Assembly: GCA_036346395.1 (NCBI GenBank)
Contig: CM070599.1
Location: forward strand, 37,253,232-37,317,231
Origin: Hsuehochloa calcarea
Taxonomy: Eukaryota > Streptophyta > Magnoliopsida > Poales > Poaceae
Direction: 5' to 3'
DNA length: 64,000 nt
Positions 1 to 12,342 of this stretch are shown piece after piece. The position numbers and the translations under genes were made by a program. Each line of letters opens with the position of its first letter. The stretch's first letter is position 1. The notes beneath the pieces were generated by a model. The model did not search any database, had not been told where the DNA came from, and saw only the letters and a program-made list of their open reading frames with translations.

Positions 1-313
1 AAAAATTAATATACATTTGATTTGGAAATTTTGTAATCACTAATGATGTATGGCAGCGATCATATAGCTACCATTTTGACCAATGGAGTACAGCACAAAC
101 AAATCTCCTATGTAGTCAGTTACCTTATGAGCATCAGAGCCGAGGACTTGATGCCAAATTATGCATGTAAGTATAACCACTTCGGTTATACTTTATTAGT
201 ATAATAATTTTTACCATGGTATTATATCACACCACACCACACCACAATGTTATTAGGCTAGCTAGCTGTATATGTGATGTATGTTAGTATATGTATCTGT
301 ATCATTTATGCAG
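1..313. other. 3' flank of the NAC gene
   Basis: AT-rich sequence downstream of the minus-strand NAC stop codon. It presumably holds the 3' untranslated region and poly(A) region of that gene. A short ACACC-type simple repeat lies near 229-245. I see no other gene here. Confidence 0.4.
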
Positions 314-1577
314 CTATTTCCACCAATCATTCTCCCGTCCACAGGAAGCAGACGTCGATACGTAATCCAAGGCCTCTTCTTGCTTCTCCTCGACCTGGAA
401 CAGCTGCACCGGGTTGGAGTAACTAGACTCCTTGGGAGTTGAGTCACCGTGGCCGAGTTGAGAGTGAGACGCCACGATTTTGTCAAGATCCCTCCAATCC
501 GCTGCCGATGCATCCGTCACATAAACCTGCTCAAACTGAAGTTGCCGAGAAGCTTGGTCGTGTGTCAGGCTGCATGGCTGGAGTGTGGTTACAGGGCCGA
601 CCAGGTCTGGAAGTTTGGGGCTCTCTAACTGAGGGAGCTGCAGGAAGCTGGGCTCCTGGGGAAGGAGGTGATGGTACTCTAGCTCCACCTTGCAAGGGTG
701 GTAGCTCTGGTGGTGGCTATGGTACAGCGCCACGTTCTGGTGGTGGTGCACAGCTTGCCTGGGCGAGTCGAGGTCCGGCGCCATGAACGCGACATGGTCA
801 TTGAACCAGTAGGGCGAATCGGCGGCCATTCTTTGCACCGTTGCAACTCGCTTCTTGAATACCCTACAGACCACCCATCCTTCCTCCTGAATAGAATGGC
901 ATGTATATTAGCAAATTAACCTTCTGTGTGGCAGGTGCTGAAGAATGAATGGATCATTAACATGCACGTTGCACATTCTAATCTAGGCATACGTACGCGG
1001 GGAGTTCCATTTTCGTTGGTCTCCAAGCGATACTCGTGCATGATCCAATCTGACTTCTGTCCATTGGGAGCCCGGCCCTTGTAGAAAACCAGCGTCTTCC
1101 TCATCCCCACAAGGCAGTTCTTAACGTAGATCGGCTTGTCCCTTCCGGTGGCCTTCCAGAAACCGGCAGTGGTTGCTCTGTTGGTGCGAGTGCCGGTCGG
1201 GTACTTCTTGTCCTTGTGGCTGAAGAAGTACCACTCGTTCTGCTCTTCGGTTCCAATCTTGCACTGTTCTGTTTCAGCGTCATTTTAGCGATGGGTTTAG
1301 TGTGTATAGTTACCAGTTCATGAAAAGCATATATAGTCATTATACACCTCGTACTTTGACACATTTACAAGGTATCAGGCAAGCTTTTACTACTAGCATA
1401 AGTGGAGCTGTAATTACCTTGTAGATCCCAAGGCTCGATTTTGTACAAATCAACATCTTTTATGACATCCAAGTCTATCTTCAACAATGCTATCTTCTTC
1501 CTGAGGTAGTAATCCACGAGTTCTTCATCAGTGGGGTGGAAACGAAAACCGGGGGGAACATGGGAGAAAGCGTTCAT
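314..1577 (-). CDS. VND-class NAC domain transcription factor (secondary wall / xylem vessel type), three exons
   Basis: Plant transcription factor acting in the nucleus. Exons on the minus strand are 1418-1577, 997-1268 and 314-886. Introns are GT-AG, and the spliced frame is open for 334 codons. Exon 1 encodes NAC subdomains A and B, with VPPGFRFHPTDEELVDYYL at about residues 7-25. Exon 2 carries the DNA-binding core, including GTRTNRAT and GFWKATGRDK, then GMRKTLVFYKGRAP and the WIMHEYRLE block. Exon 3 begins EEGWVVCRVFKKR, followed by a variable, Gln/His-rich activation region ending NDWWK. The NAC region closely resembles Arabidopsis VND4/VND5/VND6 proteins, which switch on vessel secondary-wall and programmed-death genes (family knowledge). 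The intron positions inside the NAC domain and the length are normal for this class. The start chosen is the first ATG, eight codons before the conserved PPGFRF. No damage is visible. The exact orthologue is not resolved. Confidence 0.93.
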
Positions 1578-1937
1578 CTTCTTCCACTGATCAAAGTAAT
1601 ATAGCTAGATGCCAAGCTAGTTCACACTGCATAATAAGAAGTCATTTTTCAGCATAAGTTTGATGACCAATTATCTCTGCGTAAAAAAAAAGCGCCTCTC
1701 CTCAGTCCATCTCCATGTGCGCGCGGTCTTGTAGATTTAGGTTGCTACTAGTACATGTTATTGGTCTGAAAAGCACATCAAACTGCTTGAGCCTATTGAT
1801 TAATTGTACAGAGAAACTAGTATTAACTGATACAAGCATGCGCTACTCTTTTTCACGCATGTGGACTTTCGCTTCGAAACTTAATTAGTGTGGTTATAGT
1901 GTGAAGCATTTCAGAACACTCAATCAAAAATAAAAAC

Positions 1938-2114
1938 TAAGTAGAGTTGAAAACTTTTGTTAAATAATGGAAGAAAAACTATACCAAAATTCATTGTATA
2001 TGTATCACATGAGGGTGAGGAAAAGATCAGACTGAAACGATTGATTAAGTAGAGTTGAAAACTTTTGTTAAATAATGGAAGAAAAACTATACCAAAATTC
2101 ATTCTATATGTATC
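1938..2114. repeat. 69 bp direct repeat, 108 bp spacing
   Basis: Positions 1938-2006 and 2046-2114 are the same 69 bases apart from one mismatch (1996 versus 2104). The copies lie 360-540 bp upstream of the NAC start codon. The spacer is not repeated. It could be a local duplication within the promoter or an old insertion scar. Confidence 0.85.
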
Positions 2115-2357
2115 TGCGCAAATTATCAGGGAAAAAGTTGAAGAAATTAGCATCCAATATCTTAGCTGATGTTTCTATTTGCCCCCCAAAAAAGGGAAAT
2201 ATAAATACAAAGAAGGAAGTATAATCGATCATTAACATCAGAAATCGATTATCACCGGTTCTCCTCCAGAAATTAGGATGATCAGGCAACAGGAATCTAC
2301 GGGGATTTGCACCCTTCCACCTCCAATATATGCATCATGCATGGATCCATGAAAGAT

Positions 2358-2401
2358 GTGCGTGTGTGCGCGCGCGCCGAGAGAGAGAGAGAGAGAGAGA
2401 G
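2358..2401. repeat. GT/CG tract followed by (GA)n microsatellite
   Basis: An alternating purine-pyrimidine stretch (GTGTGTGCGCGCGCG) runs directly into about 11 GA units at 2379-2401. On the minus strand this is a (CT)n tract upstream of the NAC gene. CT tracts are common in plant 5' leaders, but no transcript start is shown here. Confidence 0.9.
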
Positions 2402-5400
2402 CTTTACAGTTACGATATAGGAAGAACGTACAGAAGTCTCACCACGCGCGCCTGCGTTGCGTGCACCGAGTTCAGTTAATTAACCAAGCGAGGATTGCAG
2501 AGTCGATCGGACAGGACCAACTTTTCGCTGCACCCTAGCTAGTTTCTTGCCTTGTCCTCCGACAACCACCTCGGGACTCGCGAACCTTGTGCCCACGAAG
2601 ACGAAGAGAAACGACAGCACTTACGCATCAGCAGTTCAGCACGCACAGTGTGTATCCACGCACATACGGTAAGCAAACAGGCAGAAATCACGAGGAACTG
2701 GAGGCAAGGCTACGTACCTTGCTTTCCTGTGTGTCTGCCTGCTACTTTGCCGCAGTCCTCAGCCAGCCTTAATTCAATGGAAGCTAGCGTGCAACTAGCT
2801 AATCCCTCGGATTTCGCCGGCGGGCCGATAGATCGATCGAGAGGAGGGATAAGGCCGTGGCGGAGTATATATATCGATCGGTCGTGGCCGAGGTGGGTGG
2901 CACGAGAGCGCGGCCGGAAAGCGCGGATGGATTGCGGGCCAAGGCTAGCTGCAATCCAGGAGCAACGCGGCCGGAAAGCGACGCGGAGATCTCCCCCGAT
3001 CTCTCGCTAGCTGCCCCCGTGTTTTCTATTGGCCTTCTTCGCCGCCACCGCCACCTCCCCCACCCGCCAACGACAGCGACGTACTGGGCCTCCTCGTTCG
3101 ATCACTCCCCGCCGGCTGCCCCTCCGATCAACTCGATCCTCCACCCAAAACGAAGGTTTCACTGCCGTGTGCAGCTTATCTGCTTATGTAGTAGTAGTAC
3201 AGGCCTGGCCTTTCTGGGCATGCAAGAGGGAGAGGCAGAAATGATGGCCAAGTAGGCGAGCAGAAAAGACCGGACCCCAGCTGCCACCTTTCTTCTGAAA
3301 TTCAGAGGCAAAGAGTGTGTAACGATATAAAGGTGTTGCTCCTTTAACCGGTCGATGATGGATAATATCGTACTAACATTAAATTTGATTGAACCTTACG
3401 TGAAACGTGCATTGGCGTGTGTGGCCCTAAAAGCCATGTAATTATGGTAATCATGGGCAGCGCAATTAAGTGGCTCTTTGCTAATAGGGACCAAACAAAT
3501 CATGTTAGACCTCTATGGAGGAGCATATGGTGGTGCATCATGGTTGTATGGTCCAAGTTATCCAATTATGTTAACTAGACTCTTGCACGAGAATGCTGCG
3601 TTTGTATATTGGAAAACATAAAAATGGAGGCTGCACATATACGATCACCAATTCACCAGCTATCTGCCTGGCCTGTTAACAATTCATCTGTGTGATGAAG
3701 CCAGCTCTCCTGCCATTCGTTAAAATAATAAAAAAAAATCATCTCTCTGTCCATCGATCGCATGCAGCTATCTCTGGCTAGCTAGCCTTTTGTTGCTCCT
3801 TGATGGTCGCTCTCAGATCGGCCAGGTTGGACCCCGTCTCTCGACCACCAACCTAAGCTAAGTACATTTTCGACGGCGACCCTCCTCCAAATGGAAATGC
3901 AGTGCCACAGAAGCCAAATACCTCATAGTACTCATGTTCATCCTTACAAATAGAGTGACACAAGGATATCAAGCCTTTAAGGACACGTAACATTTGGACA
4001 GGGCCAGGGCTAGCTATCTAATGCGATCTCAAGGGCGTCAATTATACATCATGAATTTTTTTATGTAGCTTAAACGACAGTTGGTATATATATAATTCAG
4101 TAAGAGTAAGGCACGCATATAACTTTACAAGTACGTGTTAAGTACAGCAGAATTAGGGCTAGCTAAACCTGGTTAAGCAGGTCCTGATACGATGAGATAA
4201 TTAAGTAGAGCTAAATAGGTTTTAGTCGTGGGGCCGGCCCGAGTGTTGGAAGGCAGGCAGAGGCGGCTGGCGGTCCGGCGTGGGCACGACCTGATCATTA
4301 GTCACCCCCTGCTTTATCTTATTCGGTGCTTTATCAGAACCAGCCGGGCATAGCATACACATGCATGCAGTTTTGGTAAGCCCTGGCTAATTACCTTATT
4401 TGCAACAAGCGATATATCGCGCGATTGCTCGATCGAGCTGTGGTCCTCAGTGTGATATGCACGCCCTTTCTTCGCACGCAAATTAAAAATGAAAGAGCTA
4501 CAAAGCGTTGGCCTCTGATCATGCTGTTGTAAGATCGATTCGCACGTACACATTTCGTCGCTTCGAACGACCGATCGAATGTGTACACATATTTCACGGG
4601 CGCATGCAGCAAAACTAGATCTCATCACAACCGGACAATCTAGCAGATCCTTATTAGATCTGTTCCAATTAAGCTAGCTAGCTATTTTTTATTTTTTTGT
4701 CAGTTCTCCATACTCCGTGGTTAACTTAGGAGCTTGGACTTGTGTCGGAGACTTGAGCAGTAGACTTTAGCAGGGGTGTGGCCGTGCGCGAGACGGACGA
4801 TGGTGGCGATGTCCGGAGCACGCGCCGTTGCAACTGGAAGGGAGCACTTAGCCTTTAGGAATACACAAAGAACAGAGACAAGTGGATATAATAGATACCG
4901 ACCGATCAGTGCTTTTGCTTCGATGGCGATACTTTCTCGGATGTTTATTTGGGTGGGCCGTATTGCAACTGGTGTGGTGTATCTTTGGGGGAGAAGTGAA
5001 GCAAAAGGACATCACGCCATGTGGTGCATCATCTTGCCCACCTCCGGACGTCATTCATTGTTCCTCCTTTTTTTTTTTAAAAAAAAAAAGAATTTTGTTT
5101 GCAGATCAGTGAGCAAGCATACAGAGTATGTATGTAAATGAGGTGGCATGCTGACATGTGCCGATGTTCGTATTGAACGCCGAAAAGATCGATTTTTTTT
5201 GTGTAGATTAAATTCTAGCCAGCTAGTGTCTCTATCTAATAATTCTGATTAACTCAAAACGAAGCCTAATTCACGATGTTAACAGGCGCACCTTGGACGG
5301 CGTGTGGTGCCTGGGCTAGGCAACGACTGACTGGTAGTAACCACACAATTGCCAGAAAGTGCCAACCAAGCGTGAGGCAATGGTCAAAAGGTTCCTTTAC

Positions 5401-6006
5401 TTTACCTCCTTGTTGTAGCTTGCACACTCGATCAAGCCCAATACACTGTACTAGTGTCCATAGAGACCACAGGCGCTGCCTGGTGTTCCATTGTTACAAA
5501 ACACACTCCGCAGAACCTTGATAAGGTCGTTGAATTCTGCAGCACGCGCGAGGCATACCTGAAGTTGAAAACAGCAGCAGCTTGCTCATAAATGCGCATG
5601 AGAGAAACCATTTTTCTTTTCTTTTTTAGATCAAGAGAAACCATTTTACACATTTTTTTTTATTATTATGAAAGGCATCCCTGCTTCAATTAATAGAAAC
5701 CAGAATTACAAGAGTTCACTTAACAAACTAGAAGAACATAAAGGAAGCAACAAGCAGGTACAACCCAAAACATCAAGCGAAGCTCGGATGCTACTATTAC
5801 AACAAGGTGAATAAACCGCCAGCAATCAACAAAGAGATAGCAGAAACTAACAAAGACTAATTGTCACCATAGTCAATCCCAGCCTTCAGCTTCTTGATCC
5901 ACGGTGTCCATCTCCTTCTTGCTCCAAAAACCTCAATCGCCACATGTCCTAGCACTCTAGCACCCCTGATCTGCCTCCTTCTGCATTTTGCCCAAAGATC
6001 AATCCA

Positions 6007-6430
6007 TCAACAAACATCAAACATCACCGACACTGGTTCTAGAGGCCATTTTTGTTGAAAGCAAGTTGAATTTCGCACTCTCCAAATGATCCAAACAATA
6101 GCAGCTATACCAACTATTACCAACCTTCTTGACCTCCTAGCAAAACCTCCAACCCAGTTGGTCATCAACTGATGGACATTGGCTGGAGGACAAGGTAAGC
6201 CAAATGCACATCCCACAATGTTCCAAATAAATCTCGACAAAGGACAACACAAAATAAATGATTAATACTCTCATCCATACCACAAAAGACAATAATTTTC
6301 CCCTAACCAGCCCCTATGTATAAGATTGTCTTTACCTAGTATCCTTTGCATAAGGACTAACCACAAGAAAAATCTTAACTCTCAGAGGCAATCTTACCCC
6401 CTAAATGAAGTGATAAGGAAAAGCAAAATG
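6007..6430 (-). pseudogene. LINE zf-RVT (reverse-transcriptase zinc-binding) domain remnant
   Basis: Downstream of the RT in the same LINE. Conceptual translation across frame breaks gives a FLWLV segment, then KDNLIHRGWLGENYC, then INHLFC and CPLSRFIWNIVGCAFG. This is the typical order of the zf-RVT domain in plant LINE ORF2 proteins. A WRVRNSTCFQQK tail follows, also usual for the family. The frame is broken around 6250. Confidence 0.8.
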
Positions 6431-6679
6431 TTGATTTCTTAACAACTTGTAAAAAGACTTCACAGAGAAAACACCAGAAGGTGTCAACAACTAAACTAAC
6501 TTGTCACAGTCAGTACCTGCAACTTCACCCTACTGCAATCTCGTAATAGTTGAAGCCACATGATTAAACTCCCCCCCCCCAAAGGGTCCTTCTAAATGTA
6601 ATAGAATTCACCCCTTGATTGAAGACAACTGCTACTGTGACATGCTTATTAATCACAAGATCATAAAGTCAAACATACT

Positions 6680-7980
6680 TCACAGCAAAAGGTGCAACAC
6701 ATATCCAAAGATCTTCCCAAAACTAGTTTTAGTACCATCTCCCAATTCCCTTTTACAACAGGAGAAGAAGGCATCCTTCACCTCCTTTAAGCCTTTCCAA
6801 AAATGAAAACCTCCAATCTTAGCTTTGACATGTGTCAAGGTTTTCTTACTTAAGTACTTTTTCCTAATGATATGTTGACAATGGCCCTCACCATTTTCTA
6901 ACATCCACAACCATTTGCCTAAAAGAGCTAAATTCATAGTTTTCAGATCAAGGACACCTAAACCCCATTGAGACTTGGGCAAACAGACCACTGGCCAACT
7001 AACCAACTGGTATTTCTTATTGCTACCATCAGAATTCCAAAGGTATCTTGATATGAAACAATCCATCTTCTTCCTAACACCCACAAGCAATTTATAAAAG
7101 GGCATCATATACAAAGGCGGACTACTTAAAGAAGAATTGATAAGCACTAATCTCCCTCCTAAAGTTAGCAACTTCCCTTGCCAACCACTCAATTTATGCT
7201 CAAACTTATCCTCAACAAGTTTCCAATCCATGTTTCTCACCTTTTTCCTATCCACAGGAATCCCTAAATACCTAAGAGGTAACCCCCCCTGCAAGTTAGG
7301 ATTTCCTCATATATTTCCTGCTTAACACCTGCTAACCCAATGCAGAAAACCTCACTTTTATGAAATTTTATTTTAGACCTGACAAAAGTTCAAACAAGCA
7401 AAGGATAAATTTCAAATTTTTGGCACTCTCTTCGTCATCCTGAATAAAGAAAATAGTGTCATCAGCATATAGTAAAATAACAGTCCATTCATTTGATAAA
7501 TGAGAATTTAGGCTTTTAATCAACCCTAAACCCTAAGCTTTACTGATGAGATGGGCTAAAATATCAGCTATAAGATCAAACATCAGTGGTGACAAAGGAT
7601 CACCCTAACTAAGACTTTTAAAAGTTCTAAAATAAGGCCCAATATCACCATTCACTTTAACACACACTTTACCCCCCACGGACCACATGCATTATCCAGT
7701 TAGTCCATTTGGTTGGAAAACCTTTCAACACAAGGGTTTTGAAGAGAAAGTTCCATTTAACTTTGTCATAGGCTTTTTTAAAATAGACCTTGAACAAGAC
7801 GCCAGACTGTTTTCTCCTATGCAATTCGTGCAAAGTTTCATGCAGAATTAACACTCCATCCATGATATCCCTCCCTTTGGGAAAAGCATATTGAGACAAA
7901 AGAATTATCTTATAACCTTATTTAAAATCTTGTAGCTAACATTTAACAAAAAAATATATCAAAATTTCCGAATTCTATCT
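6680..7980 (-). pseudogene. LINE reverse transcriptase fragment
   Basis: Decayed ORF2 reverse transcriptase. At the upstream end the words LLNVSYKILNKV and QYAFPKGRDIMDGVL are visible in different frames, then the FKVYFKKAYDKVKWNFL palm segment. The catalytic YADD motif is encoded at 7458-7469 (reads YADDTIFFIQ). The segment LRYLGIPVDRKKV opens a continuous frame at 6680-7294, covering the RT C-terminal region of plant LINEs (KLSGWQGKLLTLGGRLVLIN, then the SWPVVCLPKSQWGLGVLD block). In-frame stops and shifts occur near 7300, 7640 and 7900. Function would be target-primed reverse transcription; this copy cannot work. Confidence 0.93.
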
Positions 7981-8019
7981 GTATCTTCTCCTTTTTGGCA
8001 TCTTTTCCATTTTATACAT

Positions 8020-9525
8020 AGTAACCTGGAAACGTCCATCATAGATGTACTCTTGCTGGTCCTATCAAATCGCACCGTCTGGGTCTAGTGTGAAAACGTG
8101 GGCGCAACACCTTTAGTGCGCACATTCCTGCTGCATATGTGCATCGACATGACACATGACATCATCACTACTCCGGCATCTTGTTTCCTTTTTCATCCTG
8201 GAAATGTATACTCGTCGGGCGCACCCCACACCCTTATCCACTTGCATGCATAAGTATGCAGATGGGTTGTGTAACTTTTCCACCTTTTCCTTCGTCCGGT
8301 AGTTCAATTCAGTTCAGTAGCTGTAGCTTTCTCGAGTTAGCAAGTACGGGCGTCGGGCAATCCAGAAATATGGCACCGCCGCAACGAAGACCACGCAATG
8401 AAATGCGAGCCACAGCCACCACGCGTCGCCGCCAACCTAAGCTAGGTGGCTAACATCCTAAGCTTTTGCTGGACATGTCTTTTTCATGCTAAACCTACAA
8501 GCCTGCAACCGAGTTAACATCTTCTTATTTGTGCACAGTTAAAACTTCAGCGTCGTGATAGGATTGGTTTTTAAAATAGAGGTGATAGGACAAGCTGTGT
8601 CGACCTGTAGTTACACACGTCACGTCCCTCTCTCCCTCCAACAAAGGGGCGGTGGTTAAGTTTAAACGACAGTAAAGCTCAAGCGACCAGTAACCGAACC
8701 GTCTAAGTTTGGTCGGCCCATGCCGGCCTGCCACACAAATCATTGCCGCCTCTGTGGCATGTACCCTTTCTCGTCTGACATGGCGTGACCTAACTGGGTG
8801 CAGTAGGGGTCAAGGAGCCAATGAGACGTTGTAGGTTCACCAATACTCCTCGACCCCGCCACGCACCAGCCCATCTGCGTACAACATCATGGCAAATGTA
8901 ACGTATCTGCTGCCACCAACGTTGGTGGATTGACGACTACCATACAGCCGGATGCGATACAAGATGTGTTTGGATGAGTAAATGAAGTTGAATGGAGTGG
9001 GATGATACAAGATGTGTGGGATGATACAAGTAGGGTGTTTGGTTGGTTGGATATGATGATACAAGATTTTGGTTTGTTGGTTGGATGGGGTGGTTCTGGA
9101 AGATTCAAGTTGTTGTTTGGTTTGATGGATGAAGGTGGCTATAGCAACCCTCTTAGTAGAGGTGGTGAGTTCACTCCTCACAATTGACAGAATTAGTTTT
9201 TTGCACTGTTTTTCCTAATGTTTGTGTTGTTTTCGTCTGTAGAAATATTTCGGACAGGATGTGCAATGATGAGATGTACAATGTTGTAAACCATATCTAT
9301 GCTTGATGAGATGTACAAAGCGAAGACATCAGTAACAAGTAACAACATTACAAAGCATTGTTGAACTGCCCTCTAGCATGAAACATCAACACAAAAGTGA
9401 ATTAATATAAATGTGTACATACATAGATTTACATCATGATGACAACAGTTGCCTTGTGATTGCCATGCCACACCACAAAACCTCCAGCTTCCTCTATCCT
9501 TTGAACGTGATGTTTCAAATAGACC
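8020..9525. other. Non-coding interval right of the LINE
   Basis: No gene recognised. 8940-9060 holds short degenerate repeats of GATGATACAAGAT and GGTTGGTTGG words that look like a decayed small DNA transposon, but I see no clear terminal repeats or TSD. Confidence 0.4.
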
Positions 9526-9769
9526 ATCGGCATGGAGGACGCCATCCACGCCGTGTCGGTCATCTCCGGGTGCCCTCCCACCGCCTCCGTCACGTGGTAC
9601 CTGGCGGCCGTGTCCAGACACCAACTGCGGGATATGGTGGCCGAGTTCGACAGCAACGGCCCCGAGGTGGGCAAGGTGCTCAAGGTTCACATCCCCGGGT
9701 TGGCCACCGCGATGGAGCAAGTGCAGTATCCTCACGACATGGCTGCCGCGGATGACGCCATCGAGGAGG
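9526..9769 (+). pseudogene. Unrecognised GC-rich gene fragment, left part (split by retroelement)
   Basis: Open frame with ATG at 9532 (MEDAIHAVSVISGCPPTASV...). A splice-acceptor-like CAAATAG precedes it at 9525, so the true exon may begin at 9526. The frame is codon-like and GC-rich, unlike the AT-rich surroundings, and contains segments such as WYLAAVSRHQLRDMVAEFD and VLKVHIPGLATAMEQV. I do not recognise a family. After residue 79 it is interrupted at the GGAGG duplication (9765-9769) by a 10 kb insertion. Skipping the insertion, the same frame continues at 19814. It could be an exon of a host gene or an exon captured by an older transposon. Confidence 0.5.
9765..9769. repeat. TSD (GGAGG), left copy
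   Basis: GGAGG directly precedes TGCGACGCCCC; the matching copy is at 19809-19813 directly after TTCTCACA. The five-base length and TG...CA termini fit LTR-retrotransposon integration. Confidence 0.75.
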
Positions 9770-9829
9770 TGCGACGCCCCGTGTCATTACCCCAGAGGGT
9801 AATCACACTTAGGTATACGAATTAGTATT

Positions 9830-12030
9830 CGTCTGCCCGATAGAACACCGCTCAGACGAATAGCAAGCCTTTACCAGAGTTAACGCAGCAGAACAATAAG
9901 ATAGAAACTGTATATTTTTTTATTACAACAGTAGCCACACAAGTCTATGGTCTTTACAAGTAGTAATTTACAACTGATAAATGGGACTAAGTCCCCTCGC
10001 TTGCCGGCCAAGCTCTTCTAGTTGTCTACTCGTCCCATGCGTCGAACAAGTTGCCCATCTTGCCCTGGTCCTCGCAGTTAATGCCCTCGCCTCCTGCGGT
10101 CTCTTTGGTACTTGCGTGTCCTTCGTCCCACCCGGGATAGTTCCTGGCTGGACTAGGATCTAACAAAGGAGAATACTAATAAGGTTGAGTACAAATGTAC
10201 TCCGCAAGCATTAATAGTAAAAATGTACTGGATGCCCCATCTTTGTTGTCATTACATTTTCTAATTCATCTCTTTTCTGAAAATACTTTAACAAGATTTA
10301 GGTTGCAGTTTCAATTCTGAAAAGACTACTTGTCACTCAAAGAGAAGATAAACCCCTGGTGGTTCCCGTAAACTCCAATCCAGGACACTGGCATAAATTC
10401 ATGATTTGATATAGCATTGCGCGGGCTTATACCACTTTACCTATAGCTATTCTGAGCTCTCTATGAACCAGGTTCCTAGCAATTCCTTAGATGCGGGTTC
10501 AAGTTCAGAATACAGAACGTTTTTAAAGTTACGTGATTAAGTTTCCACCCATTACTTTTCGTTGGTGCTGATCTAGTCATGTTGCTGACCTCGTCATCCA
10601 CCGAGTTCTAATAATGTTGGTTCGGGAGGCTCTCGTCCGTGCCCAACACTCCGCCTTAGGGCGGCTCTCTTCTGTGCCCAAGCATTCCAACGTGACCCGT
10701 TGTGGAGATCATAATTACGTAACAAGGTAGCATTTTCTGCCCATCGAAACGGAAAAATGGTTGACACTGAATTTATGACCTCTGACCGAGTAAGAATTTT
10801 GTTGGTCCTTATATTCTAACCATATGTAAAGGGATCCCACCTCTTACCTCATCATCATCATCATCGTCGCATTTCCCCTGCCCGGACCCCCTTTACCAAC
10901 CTAGTAATTCTCATTTCTTCCTCTCTTTTCTTATCTTCTTTTATCTCCATCTCAATTATTTGATTTGATTTTTAGAAATAGTTTGGATGCAATAAGTATA
11001 TGATACAGTATTATACGGTTTACATTTAATATAACTATGTTTATGTTCAAGAGAATAGCTTGCCTTTGAAATCGTAGAAAAGGTCGATGTCGACGAACTC
11101 GGTATCAGCTACTCCTGTTGGTTTGTCTGCTGCAATTTATCTGACGGTGAGAATAATAAATAAATAAATAAGTAAATACTTAGTGATGATTGGGTGATAC
11201 TAGGTGTACACTAGTTAAATGATTCTTTTTGTTTAGTCAATTTTTAACTTAAATAACATTTTTCGAACCCCATTAAGTTAGCACTCCCCAACTGTGGTCG
11301 TTCTACGGTCTACTGGCTTTAGGTTTGAGATTACCGGTACTAGCTTTTAATCGCATGAACATAAAATACTAAATGTACTCGCCTGCCGCTATATTTAATT
11401 AATTCTTCGCATGCAAAACAACCTAACTGATTTTATTCTAGGGTGGATGCAATTAGTTAATTCTTTAAATAAACTCAGGGTTGATTAATTTAATTATTCT
11501 AACTTGATTAATTATTTCTAACGCATCAGGCTATCTACATAATTTAGCGGTTCATAGTGATGATTAATTTATTTTAAAAGTCTCAGATTAATTTTTTACA
11601 CATTTTTCTATTTTTATTTTAGACCGGTCTGCATACTGTTAAAGATTCTAACGTAGTATAAAAATCTGCACTTCTGGATATTCGTCTAATATTTACAAGA
11701 TTGCTACGCACACATTTCCACTTTTTATTAACAAATTTTATGGCAATTATTCTATTTTGATTTACTATGTACCGGACTGGTCTATGACCGCTTACCCCTA
11801 CGTGATCTAATTAAATTCGTTTGGTCAAGAAATATATACAACACTCACACTTATTAATTTTATTGCTAACATCTAATGTCACATAATTCACTTACTAAAA
11901 TTTACTAGAATTTACATATTTTCCTAAAAATAATTTATATACTGAACTTCCTGATCCTAACCCTAATCATCTAATCCCTAGCTTCACCAAATCTCCTCTC
12001 TCTCTCCCTTGTCTAATCCCTAGCTTCACC
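9830..12030. other. Left portion of the large LTR-type insert, no genes
   Basis: AT-rich sequence with TTTATTACAACA and GAGTACAAATGTACTCCGCAAG words, and an ATC microsatellite at 10849-10867. No reading frame of note. This is retroelement sequence, not host intergenic DNA. Near its right end a 22 bp word (TCTAATCCCTAGCTTCACCA plus two bases) occurs twice, at about 11969 and 12012, just at the edge of the hAT remnant. Confidence 0.5.
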
Positions 12031-12342
12031 AAAGCTCGTGAATTTTCAAGCCGAGCCGAGCCCGCCATTCAGCTCGCGCAAAAAACGAGCCGAGCTCGAG
12101 CTGGCTTGTGAGTGGCTTGCGAGTCTCGATTGGCTCGGCCCATAAAAAAACCCCGAACCCATAAGGCCATTCGGCCTGCCCTCCATCCGCCGGCCCGCCC
12201 CTTTGCCTGCCCTCCATCCGCTGTCGCATCCCTTAGCCTGCCCTTCATCTACTGCGCGGCCGCTGCACCCATATCCAATTCCCCATTCCTCTCCCATCCC
12301 GATCCCTAATTCCCCGAATCCCCGTCCACTCGCCCTGTCCGC

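Larger units (their letters stand above)
1578..5640. other. Intergenic region upstream of the NAC gene
   Basis: About 4 kb with no reading frame I can assign. It should contain the NAC promoter and 5' leader (minus strand). It holds a 69 bp direct repeat, a GA microsatellite, scattered TAGC/GATC-rich words, and a T10-A10 self-complementary tract near 5069-5091. Several 60-150 codon open frames on both strands at 2550-3255 lie in GC-rich sequence and show no domain. Confidence 0.5.
5654..8006 (-). mobile_element. 5'-truncated non-LTR retrotransposon (plant LINE, L1-like)
   Basis: Minus-strand LINE remnant of about 2.35 kb. It ends at an A-rich tail (T-run at 5653-5661 on the plus strand). It is flanked by a 13 bp target-site duplication, CCATTTTACACAT at 5641-5653 and CCATTTTATACAT at 8007-8019, with one mismatch. 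From 5' to 3' it keeps part of the reverse transcriptase palm, the catalytic YADD, the RT thumb region, and a zf-RVT zinc-binding domain followed by the tail. The endonuclease and ORF1 are missing, as expected when reverse transcription stops early. Several stops and frameshifts show that it is dead. Confidence 0.92.

Noticed and set aside
8940..9187. Repeated GATGATACAAGAT / GGTTGGTTGG words as a MITE
   Set aside because: No terminal inverted repeat or TSD could be defined.
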